Source: Tepidiformaceae bacterium (GTDB lineage: Bacteria > Chloroflexota > Dehalococcoidia > Tepidiformales > Tepidiformaceae). From it: DNA of 64,000 bases. The position numbers were made by a program, and so were the translations under genes. Below, one piece after another: positions 50,519-59,777 of this stretch. Position 1 is the first letter of the stretch. Every line of letters starts with the position of its first letter. The stretch lies in contig OY282446.1 in assembly GCA_958295975.1 (NCBI GenBank), positions 496,001-560,000 of the forward strand, read 5' to 3'. Below the pieces are notes generated by a model. It did no database searches and had not been told where the DNA came from. It worked only from the letters and a program-made list of their open reading frames with translations.

Positions 50519-51577
50519 ATGACGCGCAAGCGATGGGCACTGGCCGCCGCCACGGCGATGGCGGTGATCGCGCTGCTGGCGGCGGCCTGCGGCGGCGACG
50601 GCAACGGCGAGGAGGGCGGCGGCACCCTGCAGACGGTGCTGGACCGCGGCGAGCTGAAGTGCGGCGTGACGGACTCGCTGCCGGGCTTCGGCTTCAAGGA
50701 CCCGAACAGCGTCTACTCGGGCTTCGACATCGAGTTCTGCAAGGCCATCGCGGCGGCGGTGCTGGGCGACGCGGAGCAGGTCCAGTACGTGCCGGCCTCC
50801 TCGCAGGCGCGCTTCGAGCTGCTGGCCAGCGGCGAGGTGGACATCCTCGTGCGCGTGACCACGATCACGGCGCAGCGCGACGTGAGCCGCGGGGTCGATT
50901 TCGCGCAGACCACCTTCTACGACGGCCAGGGCTTCGTGGTGCACGCCGACTCCGACATCCGCACGGCGGAGGACATGGCGGGCACCACCATCTGCGTGGC
51001 CGCGGGCACGACCACGGAGCAGAACCTGGACGACTTCTTCAACGCGCGGGGGCTGGCCTACACGCCCCTCCAGGGCGACTGGCCGGACCCGCAGGACCAG
51101 TTCCTGGAGCGCCGCTGCGACGTGCTCACGAGCGACAAGTCGGGGCTGGCGGCGCGCATCTCGGCGCTGCCCAATCCGGAGGACTACCGCTTCCTGCCGC
51201 TGACCATCTCGAAGGAGCCGCTGGCGCCGGGCGTGCGCGACGGCGACACGCGCTGGAAGGACGTGGTCAACTGGGTGGTCTACGGCCTCATCAACGCCGA
51301 GGAGCTCGGCGTCACGCGGGACAACGTGGCGGCCATGGCCGCGGACCCGCCGAACGCCGCCGTGGCGCGCCTGCTGGGGGAGCCCTTCAAGGGCAGCGAG
51401 GTGGCGGACCTCGGCTTCGGCGTGGACGCGCAGTTCATCCAGCGCGCGCTCATGGCCGTGGGCAACTACGGCGACATCTACGCGCGCACGATCGAGCAGC
51501 TGGGCATCACGCGCGCGGGCACGCTCAACGCCCTCTACACGGAGGGCGGCATCCTCTACGCGCCGCCCTACCGCTAG
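50519..51577 (+). CDS. Amino-acid ABC transporter binding lipoprotein 3
   Basis: A 352-residue third paralog. It has the lipobox LLAAACG and a short acidic linker. In the conserved strand it reads VDILVRVTTITAQRD, with substitutions at positions that are invariant in the other two, which could shift ligand choice. ATG 50519 follows AAAAGGAG; an earlier in-frame ATG at 50477 would add a non-signal-like tail. It ends YTEGGILYAPPYR, closest to the orphan fragment at 21500. Confidence 0.94.
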   Translation: MTRKRWALAAATAMAVIALLAAACGGDGNGEEGGGTLQTVLDRGELKCGVTDSLPGFGFKDPNSVYSGFDIEFCKAIAAAVLGDAEQVQYVPASSQARFELLASGEVDILVRVTTITAQRDVSRGVDFAQTTFYDGQGFVVHADSDIRTAEDMAGTTICVAAGTTTEQNLDDFFNARGLAYTPLQGDWPDPQDQFLERRCDVLTSDKSGLAARISALPNPEDYRFLPLTISKEPLAPGVRDGDTRWKDVVNWVVYGLINAEELGVTRDNVAAMAADPPNAAVARLLGEPFKGSEVADLGFGVDAQFIQRALMAVGNYGDIYARTIEQLGITRAGTLNALYTEGGILYAPPYR

Positions 51578-51628
51578 GGTCGCCGGGGCGCGCGGCGGGA
51601 CGGGCGTCCGTTCCGCGCGCGCGTCCGG

Positions 51629-51634
51629 TATGGT
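51629..51634 (+). promoter_or_regulatory. Internal -10 box before the permease gene
   Basis: TATGGT is followed by seven bases and the ATG of an 11-codon ORF. It would supply a promoter for the permease and ATPase genes independent of the binding proteins. Confidence 0.55.
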
Positions 51635-51641
51635 TCGCGCC

Positions 51642-51677
51642 ATGAAACCCCTGAACGGCCACGCGGGCGCCGCATGA
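51642..51677 (+). CDS. Leaderless 11-residue mini-ORF coupled to the permease
   Basis: ATG AAA CCC CTG AAC begins an 11-codon ORF (MKPLNGHAGAA) whose TGA overlaps the permease ATG as ATGA. It lies seven bases downstream of TATGGT, so it would be translated from the transcript end, and ribosomes could then reinitiate on the permease, which lacks its own Shine-Dalgarno sequence. It may be an attenuator or simply an entry point. Confidence 0.5.
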   Translation: MKPLNGHAGAA

Positions 51678-52873
51678 CGACCATGACCGGCGGTCTGCCG
51701 CCGCCCGCGCCCACGCCGCTCTTCTTCCGTCGCGGCTTCCGCAACCTGCTGGCGCAGGGCGTCTACGTGGGCGTCACGGCGCTGGTCATCTTCTACGTGG
51801 TGCAGGCGCTGGGCGGGCGCGAGTACGGCTTCGGCTTCCTCAACCAGCCCGCCGCCTTCGACGTGGGCAACCAGTGGCTCATCAACGTGGACGGCACGAC
51901 CAACACGCGCTTCACCATGTACCTGGTGGGCATCTGGGCGACGGCGCGGGTGGTGATGGTCACGCTTCTGCTGTCCACGGTGCTGGGCGTGGCGGTGGGA
52001 GTGGCGCGGCTCTCCCCGAACTGGCTCCTCTCGAAGATGGCCATGCTGTTCGTGGAGATATTCCGCAACATGCCCCTCTTCGTGCAGATCGTGCTGTGGT
52101 ACGCGATCGTGCTCTTCGGCCTGCCGCAGATACAGAACGCGCTCGACCTCGGCGACACCTTCTTCCTCTCGAACCGGGGCATCGCCGTTCCCTGGCCGGA
52201 GCCGGACGGGGGCCTCTACGGCGGACCGGAGTGGCTGACGGCGGTGTGGGCGGCGGCGGTGGCGGCGGCGGCGGTGGCGGCCTGGTTCGTGCGGCGGCGG
52301 CGGCAGGAACTGGAGCGCGAAACGGGGCAGCCGCATTACCCCAACCGCTGGGGCATCCGGCTGTTCGCGGGGGGAGCGCTGGTCAGCTTCCTGGCGCTGG
52401 GACTGCCGCTCACGATCGACGTGCCCGTGCTCAGCGGCACGGACTACGCGGAGGGGCTGACGCTGCGCCCGGAGTTCACGGCGCTGACGCTGGGGCTCAC
52501 CATCTACACGGCCTCGTTCATCGCGGAGATCGTGCGCGCCAGCATCCAGGCCCTGCCGAAGGGGCAGACGGAGGCGGCCAACGCCATCGGCCTCTCCGGC
52601 TACCAGCGGCTGACGCTGGTGATCCTGCCGCAGGCGCTGCGCCAGATGATCCCGTCGGTGACGAACCAGTACCTGAACGCGAGCAAGAATTCGAGCCTGG
52701 CCTACGGCGTGTCCTACGCCGACCTGTTCTTCGTGGCGAACATCATCCAGAACAAGATCGGGCACGCGGTGGAGGTGTTCGCGCTGATCATCGTCACCTA
52801 CATGCTCATGTCGCTGGCCATCTCGGTGGTCATGAATTTCCTCAACTCGCGCCTGACGCTGACGCGGGTGTAG
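51674..52873 (+). CDS. aapQ: Amino-acid ABC transporter permease 1
   Basis: A 399-residue membrane subunit with about eight helices and the large insert typical of AapQ/BztB. The ABC permease signature is ALPKGQTEAANAIGLSGYQRLTLVILPQALRQMIPS, which contacts the ATPase. VEIFRNMPLFVQIVLWY is the conserved helix. The ATG is overlapped by the mini-ORF stop. An Ala/Val-rich stretch near residue 195 is a low-complexity membrane helix. Confidence 0.95.
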   Translation: MTTMTGGLPPPAPTPLFFRRGFRNLLAQGVYVGVTALVIFYVVQALGGREYGFGFLNQPAAFDVGNQWLINVDGTTNTRFTMYLVGIWATARVVMVTLLLSTVLGVAVGVARLSPNWLLSKMAMLFVEIFRNMPLFVQIVLWYAIVLFGLPQIQNALDLGDTFFLSNRGIAVPWPEPDGGLYGGPEWLTAVWAAAVAAAAVAAWFVRRRRQELERETGQPHYPNRWGIRLFAGGALVSFLALGLPLTIDVPVLSGTDYAEGLTLRPEFTALTLGLTIYTASFIAEIVRASIQALPKGQTEAANAIGLSGYQRLTLVILPQALRQMIPSVTNQYLNASKNSSLAYGVSYADLFFVANIIQNKIGHAVEVFALIIVTYMLMSLAISVVMNFLNSRLTLTRV

Positions 52874-52886
52874 GGAGGAGCGAGCG

Positions 52887-54116
52887 ATGACGGAACCGGT
52901 GGCGGGCGCGCGCAAGGTGGTGCTGCCGCCGCATCGCGTGCGCGCGCAGCGCCCCCTGGGGACGCGGGCGCGCGAATGGACGCGCGAGAACCTCTTCCCC
53001 TCGCCCGCGCAGGCGGTGGTGACGCTGCTCGCGCTGGCCTTCGCGACGGCGATCGTGGCCCTCGCCGTCTACCTCGTGCTCGCGGCCGAGTGGCGCGTGA
53101 TCACGGTCAACCGCTGGCTGCTGTTCGCGGGCGGCTTCCCCCAGGACCAGGAGTGGCGGCTGTGGGTGAGCGTGGCGCTGGTCTTCCCCCTCATCGGGGC
53201 GGCCTTCGGGCTCTGGGCCAGCCTCGGGCGGCGCGACCTGCTGTTCATGGCGCTGGCCGCCGGGTTCCTGTTCTTCCTCGCCAGGCACGGGGACGCGGGC
53301 TGGGCCTCGACGGTGTGGGTGGCGGGCTCGCTGGCGCTCTTCTTCGCGGGCTACCTGGTCTGCCGCCTGGTCCCGCGGGAGCCGGGGCGCGCGCGCTCGA
53401 TCGCGACCTGGACCGCGGGCGGCGCGCTGGCGCTGGCGCTGCCCGCCGTGCTGGCCGTGCTGATGGCGGCGGGGGGCGCGCGCACGAACGAATTCAGCGG
53501 CTTCATGATGAACCTGATCCTCGCGCCCGTGGGCATCGCCGGGGGGCTGCTGCTGGCCATCCCGCTGGCGGTGGGGCGGGCCTCCTCGCTGCGCGCCGTC
53601 TCGTGGACGTGCACGGCCTACATCGAGCTCATCCGCGGGGCGCCGCTGATCGGCTGGCTGTTCGTGGCCCTGTTCATCCTCGAGGACGTGATCGCGGGCG
53701 ACCTGATCGTGCGCACGATGGTGGTGCTGGCGGTGTTCACCTCCGCCTACATCGCGGAGTACATCCGCGGGGGGCTGCAGGCGCTGCCGCACGGGCAGAC
53801 GGAGGCGGCGCAGGCCGTGGGGCTGGGGCGAACGCGCACGCTGCAGCTGGTGGTGCTGCCGCAGGCGCTTCGCATCTCCATCCCGCCCATCGTGGGGCAG
53901 GCCATCAGCCTCTGGAAGGACACCGCCCTGATCTCGGCCATCCTGCCCCTGCGCGAGCTGGTGGGGAACTCGAAGGCCGCCATCGCGCAGCCGGAGTTCA
54001 TCGAGAACCGCATCGAGGTCTACGTCTTCGCGGCGGTGCTGTTCTGGATCGTGGCCTTCGTCATGTCGCGCGTCTCGCAGCGCATGGAACGCTCGCTGGG
54101 CATCGGCGAGCGGTAG
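52887..54116 (+). CDS. aapM: Amino-acid ABC transporter permease 2
   Basis: A 409-residue partner permease (AapM/BztC type). The N-terminal region holds additional helices, and IELIRGAPLIGWLFVALFIL and ALPHGQTEAAQAVGLGRTRTLQLVVLPQALRIS are the conserved core and EAA loop. It starts 13 bases after aapQ with GGAGGAGCG upstream. Together with aapQ it forms the membrane channel. Confidence 0.95.
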   Translation: MTEPVAGARKVVLPPHRVRAQRPLGTRAREWTRENLFPSPAQAVVTLLALAFATAIVALAVYLVLAAEWRVITVNRWLLFAGGFPQDQEWRLWVSVALVFPLIGAAFGLWASLGRRDLLFMALAAGFLFFLARHGDAGWASTVWVAGSLALFFAGYLVCRLVPREPGRARSIATWTAGGALALALPAVLAVLMAAGGARTNEFSGFMMNLILAPVGIAGGLLLAIPLAVGRASSLRAVSWTCTAYIELIRGAPLIGWLFVALFILEDVIAGDLIVRTMVVLAVFTSAYIAEYIRGGLQALPHGQTEAAQAVGLGRTRTLQLVVLPQALRISIPPIVGQAISLWKDTALISAILPLRELVGNSKAAIAQPEFIENRIEVYVFAAVLFWIVAFVMSRVSQRMERSLGIGER

Positions 54117-54137
54117 GATTCGGAGAGGAGCGTGAGC

Positions 54138-54896
<759 letters not shown>

Positions 54897-54977
54897 CGCG
54901 CGGCGGTGGCGCGGAGCCGCCCCGACGGCGTACGCTCGGGCCATTCCCGCCCCGCGAGGGCCGCAGGAGCGAATGGC

Positions 54978-56255
54978 ATGGCGCTGGCCGATTTCAACCC
55001 CCTCGACCCGGAGACGCTGGAGTGCCCCTACCCCTTCTACGAGGCGCTGCACGCGGAGGCGCCGGTGCACATGGTGCCGCAGCTGGGGATGGCGGTGGTG
55101 AGCACCTACGACCTCATCCGCGAGGTGGTGCACGACCCCGCCACCTACTCCTCGGCCATGCCCACGGGCCCCGTCGACCTGCCGGGCATGGAGACGGGGC
55201 CGGAGGACGCGGAGCTCGCGGAGCTGCGCGCGCAGACGGCGCGCTCGAGCGCGCCCACGCTGCTGGCGGCGGACCCGCCCTGGCACGCGCGCTACCGCTC
55301 GCTCGTGAACAAGGCCCTCTCGGCGCGGCGCGTGGCCGGCATGGAGGGCTACGTGCGCGAGATCGTGACGGAGCTGATCGACGGCTTCATCGACGACGGC
55401 AAGGCCGATTTCACGAGCCAGTTCGCGGACGAGCTGCCGATGGCGGTGATCGCGGACCAGATCGGGGTGCCGCGCTCGGACCTGCGCGATTTCAAGAAGC
55501 GCGCGGACCTGGCCATCGGCGGCATCGAGCGCACCATTCCGCCCGAGGAGGAGCGCGAGGTGCTGCGCGCGGGGCTGGAGATGCAGGAGTACTTCCTGAT
55601 GCGCGCGGAGGAGCGCCGCCGCGATCCGAAGGACGACATCCTGACCACGCTGGCCACGGCCGAGCTGGAGACGGACGAGGGCCGGCGTCCGCTGAACGAC
55701 GCCGAGATCCTGAGCATCCTGCAGCAGCTGCAGGTGGCGGGGAAGGAGACGACCGCGCACATCATCGGGAGCGCGATGCTGCTGTTCATCGAGAACCCGG
55801 AGCAGCTGGCGAAGGTGCGCGCCAACCCGGAGCTGATCGGGAACATGACGGAGGAGGCGCTGCGCATGGAGTCGCCCGTGCGCGCGCTCTTCCGCACGAC
55901 CACGCGCGAAACCACGCTGGGCGGGGTGACGCTGCCCGCGAAGACGACGCTGATGCTCATCTACCACGCGGCCAACCGCGACGAGCGCGAGTTCGCGGAG
56001 GCGGCGCGCTTCGACGTGGAGCGCGAGAACGCGCGCAACCAGCTGGCCTTCAGCGCGGGGCCGCACTACTGCATCGGGGCGGCCCTGGCGCGGCTGGAGA
56101 TCCGCGTGGCCTTCGAGGAAGTGCTGCGGCGCATGACGAACTTCCGGCTCGACCCCGACCATCCCGCGCCGCGCCACGAGCCCAGCTACATCCTGCGCGG
56201 GCTGGAGGAGCTGCGCATCCTGTTCGACAAGGCGCCGGCGCCGGTTCCGGCGTAG
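54978..56255 (+). CDS. Cytochrome P450
   Basis: A 425-residue bacterial P450. The I-helix motif is VAGKETT, ExxR is EEALRMES, and the heme loop FSAGPHYCIG holds the ligand at about Cys365. It starts FNPLDPETLECPYPFYEALHAEAPV, the classical class I N-terminus. GCAGGAGC precedes the ATG; an earlier in-frame ATG at 54906 overlaps the transporter end region and is less likely. It is not closely similar to the first P450. No ferredoxin lies next to it, so it may share the one at 3518. Confidence 0.95.
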   Translation: MALADFNPLDPETLECPYPFYEALHAEAPVHMVPQLGMAVVSTYDLIREVVHDPATYSSAMPTGPVDLPGMETGPEDAELAELRAQTARSSAPTLLAADPPWHARYRSLVNKALSARRVAGMEGYVREIVTELIDGFIDDGKADFTSQFADELPMAVIADQIGVPRSDLRDFKKRADLAIGGIERTIPPEEEREVLRAGLEMQEYFLMRAEERRRDPKDDILTTLATAELETDEGRRPLNDAEILSILQQLQVAGKETTAHIIGSAMLLFIENPEQLAKVRANPELIGNMTEEALRMESPVRALFRTTTRETTLGGVTLPAKTTLMLIYHAANRDEREFAEAARFDVERENARNQLAFSAGPHYCIGAALARLEIRVAFEEVLRRMTNFRLDPDHPAPRHEPSYILRGLEELRILFDKAPAPVPA

Positions 56256-56258
56256 GGG

Positions 56259-56912
56259 TCAGGCGCCCGGCTTCGCCAGCTGGTCGCGGCGCAGCTCGTC
56301 CGCGAGGCCCGGCGGCAGGTGGGGCGCGGCGCGCTCCTCCACCTCGCGGGCGGCGCGCGCGTGTTCGGCGGCGAGGCGCTCCTCGTTCGAGCCCGGGGCG
56401 AGGCGGGCCACGGCCCCGGCCATGAGCGCGGCCATGGCGGTCGCGCGCACCACGCGGCGGGCGGACAGGTAGGCGGCGAACCGGTCGGAGATGCCCTCCG
56501 CGCGATCGGCCTCGCTTTCGGCGTGGGCGCGATGGACGCGGGCCTTGCCGAGCAGATAGCGCACGGGGGCGGCGGCGATGCGGGCGGCCTCGTCGGAGGA
56601 CTCGCCCGCGGCCTGCGCGTGGCCGATGGACTCCATCAGCAGCTTCGTGGGCTCGTCGGGGTCGATGGCCTCGTAGCCCGCGGCGTTGGCGATGCCGCCG
56701 AGCCCGACGAAGATGGCCTCGCTGCGCGCTTTCGCCTCCCCGGCGTGGCGGGCGGCCATCTCCGACAGCCCGGCGTAGCCTTGGGGCGTGATGCCGCCGT
56801 GCGCGACGCCGTGGCGCAGGTTGCGGAGCGCGTCGGCGGCGTTCGCGGCCTCGCGTTTGGCGGCGGCGAGGTCGCGGCGGGCGGCTTCGATGCGGCTGAC
56901 GGCTTCGGGCAT
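56259..56912 (-). CDS. Helical hypothetical protein
   Basis: A 217-residue Ala/Arg/Glu-rich protein, predicted almost entirely helical with coiled-coil potential at the start (RIEAARRDLAAAKREAANAAD). A moderately hydrophobic ATAMAALMAGAVARLA segment lies near residue 165. No family recognised. A TAATAT box lies six bases before the ATG. Confidence 0.65.
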   Translation of the reverse strand: MPEAVSRIEAARRDLAAAKREAANAADALRNLRHGVAHGGITPQGYAGLSEMAARHAGEAKARSEAIFVGLGGIANAAGYEAIDPDEPTKLLMESIGHAQAAGESSDEAARIAAAPVRYLLGKARVHRAHAESEADRAEGISDRFAAYLSARRVVRATAMAALMAGAVARLAPGSNEERLAAEHARAAREVEERAAPHLPPGLADELRRDQLAKPGA

Positions 56913-56918
56913 GGCTTC

Positions 56919-56924
56919 ATATTA
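56919..56924 (-). promoter_or_regulatory. -10 box of the helical protein gene, leaderless type
   Basis: On the minus strand TAATAT is six bases before the ATG; the alternative CATAAT is eight bases before. Confidence 0.5.
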
Positions 56925-56965
56925 TGTGAACGGAAAGGCAGGGTCAAGACGCGGGGCGGAAGTAT

Positions 56966-56994
56966 GCTGGCACTCGTTTGACAGGAGTGCCAGC
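56966..56994 (+). promoter_or_regulatory. CIRCE operator (HrcA binding site)
   Basis: Inverted repeat GCTGGCACTC-N9-GAGTGCCAGC, matching the CIRCE consensus TTAGCACTC-N9-GAGTGCTAA in both the core and the spacing. The -35 box TTGACA of the hsp20 promoter lies in and next to its loop, so HrcA bound here would block polymerase. Confidence 0.93.
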
Positions 56995-57006
56995 AATCCC
57001 CATACT
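56978..57006 (+). promoter_or_regulatory. Sigma70-type promoter of hsp20
   Basis: TTGACA (56978-56983), a 17-base spacer and CATACT (57001-57006). The best full promoter match in the window. Transcription would start near 57013, leaving a 40-base leader that ends in AAAAGGAGATC. Confidence 0.85.
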
Positions 57007-57051
57007 TGTTTCAACCTTCACAACTGAATTGTGAGAGAAAAGGAGATCAAC

Positions 57052-57486
57052 ATGGCAGAAATCGTCCGCTACGACCCCTTCGACTCGCCCCGGGACTTCT
57101 TCGACCGCTTCTTCAGCCGCGCGCTGGGCGCGATGGACGGCGGCGCCGCCTTCGAGGAGGGCGCGCTGGGCGTGGACATCTCCGAGACGGACAGCGAGCT
57201 GATCGTGCGGGCCTCGCTGCCGGGCTTCAGCCGCGACGAGATCGACGTCCAGCTCCACCAGGGCGTGCTCTCCATCAAGGCGGTGCACGGCGCGGGCGAG
57301 GCCTCCGCAGACGAGCGCTACCACCGCCGCGAGCGGCGCTGGTCGACGCTCAGCCGGCGGCTGGCCCTCCCCGGCGTGCTGCACGACGCGGAGGTGAACG
57401 GCGAGCTCGCCAACGGCGTGCTCACGCTGCGCATCCCCGTGCCCGCCGCGGCCAAGCCGAAGCAGGTCACCATCGCCGTCTCCTGA
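57052..57486 (+). CDS. Hsp20/alpha-crystallin small heat-shock protein
   Basis: A 144-residue small chaperone. The N-terminal arm is Phe/Asp-rich (DPFDSPRDFFDRFF). The alpha-crystallin domain runs from about residue 40 (GVDISETDSELIVRASLPGF) to the LANGVLTLRIPVP beta strand, and KPKQVTIAVS ends the protein. It holds unfolded proteins under stress. The ATG at 57052 follows AAGGAG. Regulated by HrcA through the CIRCE element. A strong terminator follows. Confidence 0.95.
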   Translation: MAEIVRYDPFDSPRDFFDRFFSRALGAMDGGAAFEEGALGVDISETDSELIVRASLPGFSRDEIDVQLHQGVLSIKAVHGAGEASADERYHRRERRWSTLSRRLALPGVLHDAEVNGELANGVLTLRIPVPAAAKPKQVTIAVS

Positions 57487-57518
57487 GGCCCGTCGGGCCC
57501 TTGAGCCAGCCCTCCCCC

Positions 57519-57548
57519 GGAAGCGGGCCGTTCGCGCGGCCCGCTTCC
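57519..57548 (+). terminator. Terminator after hsp20
   Basis: A 12-bp perfect stem (57519-57530 with 57537-57548) and a 6-base loop, followed by CTTTG. GC-rich, with a short T-run. Confidence 0.7.
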
Positions 57549-57578
57549 CTTTGCCCGCGAACGCGCGCGCGGAGGCGC

Positions 57579-57584
57579 TAGACT
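57579..57584 (+). promoter_or_regulatory. -10 box, leaderless type
   Basis: TAGACT is followed by seven bases and the ATG at 57592. This is the same arrangement and nearly the same sequence as at 40736 and 41441. Confidence 0.55.
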
Positions 57585-57591
57585 GGCGGCC

Positions 57592-57987
57592 ATGCCGGTG
57601 AATTTCGAGCTGCCGCCGTCCCTGGGCCACGACCACGACGACGCCGTCTACACCGCCGCCCAGCTGGCGCCGACGATCGCGCGGCTGCGCGCCGCCGTGG
57701 CGGACCTGGGCGAGGGCGCGGCCACGCCCGGGGGGCTGGCGGCGGCGTGGACGCGCGTGGCCGAGCTGCGCCTGCCCCGCAAGGCCGTGCCGGGGGAGGT
57801 GCTCGACGAGGTGGAGGCGCTGGTGGTCGCGTGGGGCGCGCACGGCATGGGCGGCATCGCCCGCCACGCCTGGGCGCTCGCGCCGGAGGAGCGGGAGCGC
57901 GAGGCCGCACGCCTGCGCGCGATGCTGGCGGCGACGGTGGCGGCGGCGGCGAACGCGCCCGCCGCCCCGCTCTACCCCAGCGAGTAG
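57592..57987 (+). CDS. Hypothetical protein
   Basis: A 131-residue soluble, mainly helical protein with a His/Asp-rich N-terminal region (LGHDHDDAVYTA) that could bind metal. Family not recognised. Start set by the TAGACT box seven bases upstream. It is followed after 15 bases by a membrane protein gene on the same strand. Confidence 0.6.
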   Translation: MPVNFELPPSLGHDHDDAVYTAAQLAPTIARLRAAVADLGEGAATPGGLAAAWTRVAELRLPRKAVPGEVLDEVEALVVAWGAHGMGGIARHAWALAPEEREREAARLRAMLAATVAAAANAPAAPLYPSE

Positions 57988-58002
57988 CGGCGCGCGCCGT
58001 CC

Positions 58003-59184
58003 ATGACCGGCGAAACGATCGCGGCCACCGAGGCGTGGTTCCGCCGCCAGGGCATCCCCCATTTCATCGAGGACTACAGCCCGCGCCGCGCCGTGCTCAC
58101 GCGGGGGCTGCCCTTCCTCACCGTCGTCCTCTTCATCGAGGTGCTGACGGTGATCAACACGGACTGGCCGTGGTGGGCCAACGCGCTGACCATGATCGGC
58201 ATGATCGCGGCGGTGGCGATCGCCTGGCAGGGCACGATCTCGCTGCGCCGCCGCAACCCCTTCGGCCTGCCCGCGCAGGTCGGCGTGGCGCAGCTGGCCG
58301 TGTTCGTGCTGGCCCCGTCGCTGCTCACGGGCATCGTGCAGAACCTGTGGGCGTTCGCGGTCTGGCAGGTGCTGCTGAACCTGCTCCTGCTGGGGATCGT
58401 CTACGTGACCGTGAGCTTCGCCCTGCTGCCGGTGGCGAGCTGGGCGGTGCGGCGGCTCTTCCGCGACATGCGCGACGTGATCGGGCTGTTCGCGCGGGCG
58501 CTGCCGCTGCTGCTCCTCTTCCTCACCTTCCTCTTCATCAACGCCGAGGTGTGGAACGTGGCGAGCGGGCTCGAACGCGGCTCCCGCAATGCCGTGATCG
58601 CGGTCTTCGCGCTGATGGGCGGCGCCTTCCTCATCTTCCGCCTGCCCGCCGAGCTGGGGCAGCTGGGGAGCTTCGCCAGCGCGGAGCAGGTGGCGAGGCT
58701 CGTGCGGGGGACGCCGGTGGAGGGCGCGCCCGTGACGAACGCCGTCATCCGGCTGGACGAGCCGCTGGGCCGGCGGCAGTGGCTGAACGCCGGCCTCGTC
58801 GTGCTCTTCGCCCTCTCGCTGCGCGTGCTCTTCGTGAGCGTGCTCGTGGGCGTCTTCCTGCTGATCCTCGGCCTGGCCGCCATCGACGAGGGCCTGATCG
58901 CCTCGTGGAACGGCCGCCCGCCGGAGGTCCTGCTGCGGCTGGGCGGGCCGGAGGGGGCGGTGGTGACGGCGGAGCTGCTGCGCGTGGCGCTCTTCCTGGC
59001 GACCTTCTCGGGCTTCTACTTCACGGTCAGCATCGTCACCAACCGCGAGTACCGCGACGAGTTCTTCGAGGAAGTGGTGGCCGACGTGCGGCAGGCGTTC
59101 GCGGTGCGCGCCGTCTACCTGGGCGCGCTCGCGCAGCGGGAGGCGGAGGCCGCCGCCGGGGCGACCCCCGATCCCGAATCCTGA
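58003..59184 (+). CDS. Multi-spanning membrane protein
   Basis: A 393-residue protein with about eight hydrophobic helices. It starts with a soluble stretch that includes WFRRQGIPHFIEDYSPRRAVLTRGLPF, and it ends in an acidic, Ala-rich tail. No transporter motif is recognised. It follows the hypothetical gene by 15 bases and may be co-transcribed. Confidence 0.75.
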   Translation: MTGETIAATEAWFRRQGIPHFIEDYSPRRAVLTRGLPFLTVVLFIEVLTVINTDWPWWANALTMIGMIAAVAIAWQGTISLRRRNPFGLPAQVGVAQLAVFVLAPSLLTGIVQNLWAFAVWQVLLNLLLLGIVYVTVSFALLPVASWAVRRLFRDMRDVIGLFARALPLLLLFLTFLFINAEVWNVASGLERGSRNAVIAVFALMGGAFLIFRLPAELGQLGSFASAEQVARLVRGTPVEGAPVTNAVIRLDEPLGRRQWLNAGLVVLFALSLRVLFVSVLVGVFLLILGLAAIDEGLIASWNGRPPEVLLRLGGPEGAVVTAELLRVALFLATFSGFYFTVSIVTNREYRDEFFEEVVADVRQAFAVRAVYLGALAQREAEAAAGATPDPES

Positions 59185-59195
59185 GCGCGCGGGCG

Positions 59196-59675
59196 TCAGG
59201 CGCCGGTGATGCTGCCGAGTTCCTTCCAGGGGCGGGCGCGGCGCGCGTTCCAGTGGGCCACCCAGCTGTCGGTGATGCCCTGCACGCCGTGGTGGTAGTC
59301 CACCTCGAGCGTGACCTTGCCCTCGTCGTTGAATTCGAGGCGGGACATGCCCTCGAAGGTGAACCACTTGCCGTAGTGCTCGTGCTCCTCGTCGGCGATC
59401 TGGCCGTAGGCCATCCAGAGCACGGCGACGCCACGGTGGCCCTCGGCCACGTAGAGGTCCTCGACGGGCACGCGCAGGGTGATGCCGACCCGCTTGCTGG
59501 CCCAGAACTCGCGGATCTCCTCGAGGCCGTTGAGCGCCCCGGCGTGGCCGACGATGTCGCGCATGACGGCGTCTTCGGCGAACCACTGGTCGGGGCCATA
59601 GGGGTCGCCGCTGCTCCAGCCGCCTTCCTCGAAGAGCTTGCGGGCGGTTTCGAGATCGTTGGGTCCGACGGGCAC
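59196..59675 (-). CDS. NTF2/SnoaL-like protein
   Basis: A 159-residue alpha+beta barrel protein of the SnoaL/NTF2 type: a helical N-terminal half (DLETARKLFEEGGW, then a WFAEDAVMRDIVGHAG segment) and beta strands with IREFWASKRVGITLRV and SRLEFNDEGKVTLEVDYH. Many such proteins are isomerases or cyclases; the active residues cannot be assigned. The GTG at 59675 follows GAGGAGG; a TACAAT box lies upstream and covers the alternative ATG at 59711. Confidence 0.8.
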   Translation of the reverse strand: MPVGPNDLETARKLFEEGGWSSGDPYGPDQWFAEDAVMRDIVGHAGALNGLEEIREFWASKRVGITLRVPVEDLYVAEGHRGVAVLWMAYGQIADEEHEHYGKWFTFEGMSRLEFNDEGKVTLEVDYHHGVQGITDSWVAHWNARRARPWKELGSITGA

Positions 59676-59709
59676 GGGAGCCTCCTCGTCCGCCACGTGG
59701 CGGGGGCGC

Positions 59710-59715
59710 ATTGTA
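59710..59715 (-). promoter_or_regulatory. -10 box of the NTF2-like gene
   Basis: On the minus strand TACAAT lies 34 bases before the GTG start and overlaps the alternative ATG, which therefore should not be used. Confidence 0.5.
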
Positions 59716-59777
59716 GCGCAGACGGCGGGCGCGCGGCGTCCCCCGCTGGTAGAGTCGCGGGCCAACGGAGGCGGCGC

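Noticed and set aside
54132-54137. GTG start of the amino-acid ATPase gene
   Set aside because: It is one base from the Shine-Dalgarno sequence; ATG 54138 has normal spacing.
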